Source: an uncultured Candidatus Saccharibacteria bacterium
GTDB lineage: Bacteria > Patescibacteriota > Saccharimonadia > Saccharimonadales > Saccharimonadaceae
Direction: 5' to 3'
Assembly (NCBI GenBank): GCA_947253995.1
Contig: CAMYBM010000023.1
Span: forward strand, 1 to 7,022
DNA length: 7,022 nucleotides
In this document: piece by piece, positions 1-4,340 of the stretch
How the letters are laid out: each line of letters opens with the position of its first letter
How positions within the stretch are numbered: the first letter of the stretch is position 1
Program-made: the position numbers and the translations under genes
The notes under the pieces: model-generated
Database searches by the model: none
Told to the model about the DNA's origin: nothing
Seen by the model: the letters and a program-made list of their open reading frames with translations, nothing else

Positions 1-410
1 CGCGTTGGCAAACAGTCTACCGTCAAAGTATCACCATCCGAGACATGAGTCACCCGGCAATGTGGCAAGTTACGGTAACCACCACCATTGTTTGACGACA
101 CCGATGGTTTAGCCGAACCATTCACCGACGATTTACCCGAGGCTGCAATTGGCTTACTGTCTGACTTACCATCGCCCCCTTTAACTGATGTAACATTGGT
201 AATGGAATTTTTGTCTACTTTTTGCGCAGTCTGAACATTGGGGGATTTTGCATTATTCTGAGCACTAGTACCATACTGTTTATTCTGGCCAAGCGCAGCC
301 AATATTAGTACTACGGCAACAATCGTCCACACTACAGTTTTACGCGTCAGTCGATGACGCTTCGGTGAATTCAGACTATTTTGCTTTAGTTTTTGTCTAT
401 TGCTAAACAT
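1..410 (-). CDS. Membrane-anchored staphylococcal-nuclease-like protein, N-terminal part (3' end off the window)
   Basis: The minus-strand frame opens at ATG 410-408 and runs open to the left edge (136 full codons), so the C-terminus is missing. Residues 1-24 are basic, 25-41 form one hydrophobic helix (signal anchor or uncleaved signal), and about 43-112 are a low-complexity linker rich in Ser, Asn, Lys, Gln and Gly. Folded sequence then begins: HCRVTHVSDGDTLTVDC. The DGDT at 125-128 matches the start of the SNase/thermonuclease fold, where the two Asp residues bind Ca2+; C118 and C133 flank it and could pair. The catalytic Arg and Glu residues lie beyond the edge and cannot be checked. The family cleaves DNA and RNA outside the cell. 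An anchored form fits nucleotide scavenging, but that is inference. The gene follows tRNA-Arg by 24 bp and has a G6 run 3 nt before the ATG instead of a clear Shine-Dalgarno. Confidence 0.72.
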   Translation of the reverse strand, partial: MFSNRQKLKQNSLNSPKRHRLTRKTVVWTIVAVVLILAALGQNKQYGTSAQNNAKSPNVQTAQKVDKNSITNVTSVKGGDGKSDSKPIAASGKSSVNGSAKPSVSSNNGGGYRNLPHCRVTHVSDGDTLTVDCLPT

Positions 411-413
411 CTT

Positions 414-427
414 CCCCCCAAAAAAAA
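414..427 (-). repeat. T8-G6 double homopolymer directly before the nuclease start codon
   Basis: Read on the minus strand, eight T (427-420) run straight into six G (419-414), followed by AAG and the ATG at 410. The tract fills most of the 24-bp gap between tRNA-Arg and the nuclease gene. The G run is the only purine-rich candidate for ribosome binding, but it sits unusually close to the ATG. Tracts like this are prone to slippage, so length variation could alter translation. That effect is inferred, not seen. Confidence 0.6.
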
Positions 428-434
428 TAATATC

Positions 435-511
435 TGGTACCTCAGGGAGGATTCGAACCCCCGACACGGTGGATAGAAGCCACCTGCTCTAATCCCCTGA
501 GCTACTGAGGC
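435..511 (-). tRNA. tRNA-Arg(UCU), CCA encoded
   Basis: The full cloverleaf reads on the minus strand. The 7-bp acceptor is GCCTCAG/CTGAGGT (first pair G-U). The D stem is GCTC/GAGC and the anticodon stem GGTGG/CCACC. The loop CTTCTAT gives anticodon TCT, which reads AGA and AGG. The T arm is GGGGG-TTCGAAT-CCTCC, followed by discriminator A and genomic CCA (437-435). It lies 6 bp downstream of tRNA-Gly and probably shares its primary transcript. Confidence 0.96.
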
Positions 512-517
512 AAATAC

Positions 518-592
518 TGGTGCGGGTGGAGAGAGTCGAACTCTCGTCGCAAGTTTGGAAAACTCGTATATTAACCGCTATACGACACCCGC
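518..592 (-). tRNA. tRNA-Gly(UCC), CCA encoded
   Basis: The minus-strand cloverleaf has acceptor GCGGGTG/CACCCGC, a D stem GTAT/ATAT with a G-U pair, and anticodon stem CGAGT/ACTTG with one G-U pair. The loop TTTCCAA gives anticodon TCC, which reads GGA and GGG. The variable loop is 4 nt and the T arm is GAGAG-TTCGACT-CTCTC. Discriminator A and genomic CCA (520-518) follow. The mature 5' end lies only about 3 nt after the predicted transcription start, so the 5' leader would be very short. Confidence 0.95.
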
Positions 593-601
593 TCAATCTA
601 C

Positions 602-630
602 ATTATAGCCAATTAACCCAGTTTTGCCAA
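602..630 (-). promoter_or_regulatory. Sigma70-type promoter for tRNA-Gly/tRNA-Arg, inside the end of the Clp-like gene
   Basis: On the minus strand, TTGGCA (630-625, 5 of 6 to the -35 consensus) is followed by a 17-bp spacer and a perfect TATAAT (607-602). Transcription would start near 595, just ahead of tRNA-Gly at 592. The -35 and half of the spacer lie within the last codons of the Clp-like gene, which stops at 613. Confidence 0.8.
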
Positions 631-3033
631 ACTAGCTTGAATATCTTGAGCGCTTAAGCTAATACTTGAACCGGCACGTAATTCTCCTGACAGCAATTTC
701 TCAGCTACAATATTCTCTACTGTCTTCTGCACAATACGCCGCATCGGGCGAGCGCCCAAGCGTGGATCATAGCCAGCATCAACTAGTAACGGTTTAGCCT
801 CGTCCGCAACATGCACTGCAACCTTTTGTGCTGCTAAGTTTTTGTTAATACCAACCAAAATTAAATCAATAACTTGAATCAATTCAGCCTTGGTCAGCGG
901 GCGGAAAACTGCAATCTCATCAAAGCGGTTAAGAAATTCTGGCTTAAACTCACCGCTATTAATCAGCTGATTCTGAATCTGACTTGAAAATTGCTCAATC
1001 TTATAACCGGCATCAATGTAACGGCGGATTAAATCGGCACCAGCGTTAGAAGTAGCAATCACAATTGTATCTCGAAAGCTAATCTCTCGGTTATTGATGT
1101 CACGTAAAACGCCCTCATCCAATACCTGCAATAAAGTCGTCAGGACATTCGGGTGTGCCTTCTCAATTTCATCAAGTAACACCACTGAAAACGGATTCTT
1201 TTGTACTTGTGCCGATAATGAATTAGCATCTGTTGCGCCATCGGCAATTAACCGCGATACGTCATCAGGACGAACATACTCGTTGAGATCAATTCGTACC
1301 ATGTGACCCTCGCCGCCAAAGTAGACATCAGCTAGCGACTTGGCCAATTCGGTCTTTCCTACACCAGTTGGCCCTAAGAACAAAAACGTACCAATTGGTC
1401 GATTCTCGTTACGAACCCCAGCCCGCGCCCGCCGCAAAGCACTAGCTACCGCACTAACAGCGTTTGACTGATTAATCATTCGCTGATGAATCAATGATTC
1501 AAGATTAAGTAAGCGCTCGCGCTCGTTGCTGTCATTATAAGCTAAATCACCACCTACTTTAATTCCTAATGTCTTTTCGATGGTGGCTGACACTGATTGC
1601 GCAGTCACCTCGCCGTTAACCGCCTGCGAAACCGATTGACTCAACAGCTGAACGGCCTTGCGCGGCTGGGCAACATCGTAAATATAACGGTCGCTCAACC
1701 TCATTGCCTCGTTGATTGATTGTTGCGTAATAATAACATGCTGATTAAATTCTAAACGCATAGCATTATCCTCAAGAACGCGCCGCGTCTCAGTACTATC
1801 AGCTGACTTAACTTCAATCCGATTCAAGGCGCTAGACAACGCTGGCTTAGTCTGCGCAATCTGCAAGAAACGCTGCTCATTCATCGACAAAATCAACTTA
1901 ACCGCACCACCCTCTAGCACAGGCTGCAAGATAGTACTAATATCTACCGCTCCCGTACCATCCTCGAAGAACAATTCGGCGTTGTCTAAGAAAAGAATAA
2001 TATTCTTAGCACGATAAGCTTCTACTAACAATTGATTCACCAAGCCTTCAACTTGGCCGCGGGCATTAGCGGCCGACAAAATCGCCGAAGCATCTAGCGA
2101 AAAAACTTGGTTAAACTTAAGCGCAGCTGGTACGCGCGAACCACCATTCATTAGAATATCGGCTAGCTTATCTACAATTGCCGATTTGCCCGCGCCGAAC
2201 GGTCCAATCAAAGCAGCATTACGGCGCCCACCAGATGACAAGGCTTCCAGGATGCGCGCGATGGCAGCCTTGCTACTTGCTAACTCTGAGGCACTGGAAC
2301 CTTGAGTTGTATAACGCGAACTTAGGTTGACCCCAAAATGCTGTAATGTCGGGATGTAGCCAAACGACCAATCACGCGCTACACCGCCAGTGTAACGTGG
2401 TTTCTTCTGTAGCTTAATTAAATAGTTGATATGCTCATACCACTCAACCACTAAGTACAGATCATCATAATCAGCGTGACGCTCGCGCAAAATATCTTCG
2501 ACACCGTTGGTTAACAGCAGTACAGCCGCAATTACAATTGGCGCTGAAACAATATCGCCATGTTCGTCTAGCCGCTGACACAGCTCGACGATTTTTTTCA
2601 AGACAGTAGCAGTATCGCTTGGGTTATTTGAAATTAATTCTATAAACTCATCTGGCCGAACCGCCAAACGTCGAAAAATAAACGCCCCACCGCTCTTTGA
2701 GTGTACTGCCGCAAAGTAAAGTTCACGCGGCGAAACGTTCGCGCCAAGTCTACCCAAGATATCCCCTGCAATGTAATTGTCTAGTCTGTGACCTTTAGTC
2801 TTAGCTGGTAATTGGCCGAGATCGCAATGCAGCCATAGTAGAATTACCGCTGGCCAGCTCCCCAAACTTAGAATTAGCCAACCATAAGATAGATCAGCCG
2901 CCAAAGCCAATAGTCCCAGTAGCCCCAGTAAAGCCGTAGCAATACTACTCGCTATCGTGAGGGCTTTGCTGTAATGTACGTAGAAGCGCGCTTTCTGGCT
3001 ACGTGCTGAACTCAAATCTAAATACTCTTCCAC
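613..3033 (-). CDS. Membrane-anchored double AAA+ ATPase, Clp/Hsp100 superfamily, with atypical pore loops
   Basis: 806 aa. Two adjacent hydrophobic helices (about 27-48 and 51-69) form a tight N-terminal hairpin. Residues about 85-205 contain two weak repeats resembling a very divergent Clp N domain (SPRELYFAAV near 101; VIAAVLLL near 167). Ring 1 has Walker A GPFGAGKS (277-284) and Walker B ILFLDNAE (346-353), with Asn instead of the catalytic Glu; the usual KYRG pore loop aligns with NARG (about 323-326). No M-domain insertion is evident between the rings. Ring 2 has Walker A GPTGVGKT (554-561), Walker B LLDEIEKAH (619-627), arginine finger FLNRFDE (700-706) and sensor 2 GARPMRR (760-766), all canonical. 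However, the GYVG pore loop after VSRLI (592-596) is replaced by a shorter stretch without aromatics. No IGF/VGF ClpP-binding loop is obvious near 676-681 (GYKIEQ). The start is GTG 3033, overlapping the upstream membrane gene by 16 bp. Superfamily assignment is firm; an unfoldase role is doubtful. Confidence 0.88.
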   Translation of the reverse strand: MEEYLDLSSARSQKARFYVHYSKALTIASSIATALLGLLGLLALAADLSYGWLILSLGSWPAVILLWLHCDLGQLPAKTKGHRLDNYIAGDILGRLGANVSPRELYFAAVHSKSGGAFIFRRLAVRPDEFIELISNNPSDTATVLKKIVELCQRLDEHGDIVSAPIVIAAVLLLTNGVEDILRERHADYDDLYLVVEWYEHINYLIKLQKKPRYTGGVARDWSFGYIPTLQHFGVNLSSRYTTQGSSASELASSKAAIARILEALSSGGRRNAALIGPFGAGKSAIVDKLADILMNGGSRVPAALKFNQVFSLDASAILSAANARGQVEGLVNQLLVEAYRAKNIILFLDNAELFFEDGTGAVDISTILQPVLEGGAVKLILSMNEQRFLQIAQTKPALSSALNRIEVKSADSTETRRVLEDNAMRLEFNQHVIITQQSINEAMRLSDRYIYDVAQPRKAVQLLSQSVSQAVNGEVTAQSVSATIEKTLGIKVGGDLAYNDSNERERLLNLESLIHQRMINQSNAVSAVASALRRARAGVRNENRPIGTFLFLGPTGVGKTELAKSLADVYFGGEGHMVRIDLNEYVRPDDVSRLIADGATDANSLSAQVQKNPFSVVLLDEIEKAHPNVLTTLLQVLDEGVLRDINNREISFRDTIVIATSNAGADLIRRYIDAGYKIEQFSSQIQNQLINSGEFKPEFLNRFDEIAVFRPLTKAELIQVIDLILVGINKNLAAQKVAVHVADEAKPLLVDAGYDPRLGARPMRRIVQKTVENIVAEKLLSGELRAGSSISLSAQDIQASLAKLG

Positions 3034-3404
3034 GGCACCCCCACTTTAAGCATCAAAATAATTCCACAAACCGGCGCGACTGGCAATAACGGCCATATAG
3101 CTAGACAAATAAGCGACCAAACGACAACTAATGCTAAACAAATAATACCTGTAATAATAGTGACACTACGAATAATTAACCCAATAATACGACTGATTAA
3201 TTTATCCACAATCAAATTTAATTTACTACCAGCCTCATGGCTAGTTTCATTTGCACTAATTTGTCGAAACGGTAAAAATAGCGTACGCAACAATAGCCCA
3301 ATGCTAAAATGGTCGGCAACTTTAGCAAGGTGACGCCAACAACCAACAAATACGCCGCGCCAACCTAAACCATACCACCACTTAAGTGCCATAATTAAGA
3401 TCAT
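3018..3404 (-). CDS. Small two-helix membrane protein of unknown function
   Basis: 128 aa; I cannot name the family. The N-terminal third is aromatic and amphipathic (LKWWYGLGWRG at 7-17), followed by a striking LLRTLFLPFRQ segment (38-48). A short polar stretch comes next, then two strongly hydrophobic segments (about 78-102 and 104-120), consistent with a hairpin in the membrane. Its last 16 bp overlap the start of the Clp-like ATPase, so the two are very likely co-transcribed and translationally coupled. This suggests a membrane partner, receptor or adaptor for that ATPase (inference). ATG 3404 was chosen because a good extended -10 places transcription start at or next to it (leaderless); an in-frame ATG at 3392 is possible, but neither has a Shine-Dalgarno. 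Confidence 0.8.
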   Translation of the reverse strand: MILIMALKWWYGLGWRGVFVGCWRHLAKVADHFSIGLLLRTLFLPFRQISANETSHEAGSKLNLIVDKLISRIIGLIIRSVTIITGIICLALVVVWSLICLAIWPLLPVAPVCGIILMLKVGVPWKSI

Positions 3405-3410
3405 GCTTAT

Positions 3411-3419
3411 ATTGTATCA
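3411..3419 (-). promoter_or_regulatory. Extended -10 promoter for the membrane protein/ATPase pair, probably leaderless
   Basis: On the minus strand, TGA-TACAAT (3419-3411) is an extended -10 with 5 of 6 matches in the hexamer. No good -35 lies 17 bp upstream. The expected start point, 6-7 nt downstream, falls at 3404-3405, which is the A of the start codon or the base before it. Confidence 0.55.
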
Positions 3420-3438
3420 TACATCCTAGATGGCTTCA

Positions 3439-3447
3439 TGCTATAAT
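3439..3447 (+). promoter_or_regulatory. Extended -10 promoter for yebC
   Basis: TGC-TATAAT is a perfect extended -10. The -35 position (3419-3424, ATACAT) is poor, as is common for extended -10 promoters. Transcription would begin near 3454, giving a leader of about 29 nt that contains the yebC ribosome binding site. The promoter is back-to-back with the leftward promoter, and the two RNA polymerase footprints would overlap. Confidence 0.68.
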
Positions 3448-3470
3448 ATAACCAAGTTAAGCGAAGATTA

Positions 3471-3476
3471 AAGGAG
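3471..3476 (+). promoter_or_regulatory. Strong Shine-Dalgarno of yebC
   Basis: AAGGAG lies 6 nt before ATG 3483 and fixes that start. It is the only strong Shine-Dalgarno in the window; the other four genes have weak or no matches, or their start lies outside the window. Confidence 0.85.
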
Positions 3477-3482
3477 AACCTA

Positions 3483-4202
3483 ATGTCAGGACATAGTAAG
3501 TGGGAAACTACAAAACGCCAGAAGGCTGCCGAAGACGCAAAGCGCGGCGCTGCCTTTACTAAATTAAGTAACATTATCGCAATTGCCGCTCGCGGCGGTA
3601 CTGACCCTAGCATGAACCCTAGCCTTGCCATGGCTGTAGAGCGCGCCCGGCGCGCTTCAATGCCAGCGTCTACAATTCAACGCGCAATTGCACGGGGTGC
3701 CGACAAGTCTGCCGCAGCACTTGAGGAAGTCGTTTACGAAGCTTACGGCCCAGGCGGCACCGGCATTGTCATCGAAGCCGCGACGGACAACCGCAACCGT
3801 ACTTTCCCCGATGTCAAAACCGTCCTCAACAAAAACGGTGGTTCAATCGCAGCTGCCGGCTCGGTATTATTCCAATTTACGCGCAAAGGTGTCATCGAAG
3901 TCGATGCTACTGGAGATGATAATTTAATGACCGTACTTGATGCGGGAGCGGAAGATGCGCAAGAAATTGACGGCAAAATCATCGCCTACACTGACATGAA
4001 GGATCTACACAAAGTCCGCACGGCTATCGTCAATGCCGGTTTAACCGTCGAAGACGCTGAGCTAAAATATATTGCCAACGATTCAGTCGTCATTAGCGAT
4101 GCCGAGACTGCGCGCAAAGCTCTCAAGCTGCTCTCTGCACTTGATGACCTTGACGACGTAACGAACGTTCACACAAATGCTGACATTGTAGCGGAGGTGT
4201 GA
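3483..4202 (+). CDS. yebC: YebC/PmpR family protein (TACO1-like translation factor or DNA-binding regulator)
   Basis: 239 aa, a normal length for the family. It opens with the signature MSGHSKW (1-7), followed by the Lys/Arg-rich helix and FTKLSNII (25-32). The conserved core GPGGTG and TDNRNRT follow near 90-107, and the hallmark LDDLDDVTNV is near the C-terminus (220-229). No domain is missing. The family was first described as a transcriptional regulator; later work on bacterial YebC and mitochondrial TACO1 links it to relief of ribosome stalling on polyproline stretches. Which role applies here cannot be read from sequence alone. It has its own extended -10 promoter and a strong Shine-Dalgarno. 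Its TGA stop also forms part of the promoter for the tRNA-Pro(UGG) gene just downstream. Termination on TGA at the expected family length supports the standard genetic code. Confidence 0.97.
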   Translation: MSGHSKWETTKRQKAAEDAKRGAAFTKLSNIIAIAARGGTDPSMNPSLAMAVERARRASMPASTIQRAIARGADKSAAALEEVVYEAYGPGGTGIVIEAATDNRNRTFPDVKTVLNKNGGSIAAAGSVLFQFTRKGVIEVDATGDDNLMTVLDAGAEDAQEIDGKIIAYTDMKDLHKVRTAIVNAGLTVEDAELKYIANDSVVISDAETARKALKLLSALDDLDDVTNVHTNADIVAEV

Positions 4203-4208
4203 TATAAT
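4180..4208 (+). promoter_or_regulatory. Near-consensus promoter for tRNA-Pro (and probably the transpeptidase), inside the yebC 3' end
   Basis: CTGACA (4180-4185, 5 of 6 to TTGACA) is followed by a 17-bp spacer and TATAAT (4203-4208). The TGA just before the -10 supplies an extended -10 and is also the yebC stop codon (4200-4202). The expected start point is about 4214-4216, inside the left arm of the following palindrome. This is the best promoter in the window. Confidence 0.83.
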
Positions 4209-4210
4209 CA

Positions 4211-4236
4211 ATCTTGTTAGCCTTAACTAACAAGAT
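4211..4236. repeat. Perfect 10-bp inverted repeat between the promoter -10 and tRNA-Pro
   Basis: ATCTTGTTAG (4211-4220) and CTAACAAGAT (4227-4236) are exact reverse complements around the 6-nt loop CCTTAA. The repeat ends 2 nt before the tRNA. There is no T-tract after it on either strand, so it is not a classical intrinsic terminator. It spans the predicted transcription start, so it could be a repressor operator. In RNA it could fold at the yebC mRNA 3' end or, with a slightly shortened left arm, in the pre-tRNA leader. Confidence 0.75.
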
Positions 4237-4238
4237 AA

Positions 4239-4316
4239 CGGGGTGTAGCTCAGTTTGGCTAGAGCGCGCGCTTTGGGAGCGTGAGGTCGTCCGTTCGAGT
4301 CGGATCACCCCGACCA
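4239..4316 (+). tRNA. tRNA-Pro(UGG), CCA encoded
   Basis: The full cloverleaf has acceptor CGGGGTG/CACCCCG, including the C1-G72 pair and A73 that typify bacterial tRNA-Pro. The D stem is GCTC/GAGC and the anticodon stem CGCGC/GCGTG. The loop TTTGGGA has anticodon TGG and the G37 typical of tRNA-Pro. The T arm is GTCCG-TTCGAGT-CGGAT, and CCA (4314-4316) is in the genome. It probably heads a transcript with the L,D-transpeptidase, whose start lies 24 nt downstream. Confidence 0.97.
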
Positions 4317-4340
4317 ACAGAAATTATACGAGACAAACGG

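Noticed and set aside
427..432. TATTAT on the minus strand as a promoter for the nuclease gene
   Set aside because: It is a 5 of 6 -10 match, but the -35 position falls in the tRNA and reads CGAATC, and there is no extended TG. In A/T-rich sequence this is easily chance.
414..450. Intrinsic terminator after tRNA-Arg
   Set aside because: There is a T8 run, but the only preceding hairpin is a 4-bp CCTC/GAGG inside the tRNA 3' end, about 10 nt away. It is too weak and is part of the mature tRNA.
3407..3631. 74-aa minus-strand open frame across the yebC start
   Set aside because: It is antisense to conserved yebC coding sequence, covers both promoters, and has no ribosome binding site or recognisable motif.
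3483..4202. UGA recoded as Gly (SR1/Gracilibacteria code)
   Set aside because: yebC stops on TGA at its normal family length, just after the conserved C-terminal motif, and no other gene in the window contains an in-frame TGA.
4211..4236. Rho-independent terminator of yebC
   Set aside because: The stem is perfect but AT-rich and is followed by AACGGGG rather than a T-tract; the opposite strand has no T-tract either.
4123..4317. 64-aa minus-strand open frame over tRNA-Pro
   Set aside because: It is a translation of the tRNA complement and the yebC 3' end and is a well-known type of spurious ORF.
4281..4340. Earlier in-frame GTG giving a transpeptidase 20 residues longer
   Set aside because: This start and most of the extension lie within tRNA-Pro (4239-4316). 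GTG 4341, after the tRNA, gives a sensible short cytoplasmic tail before the membrane helix.
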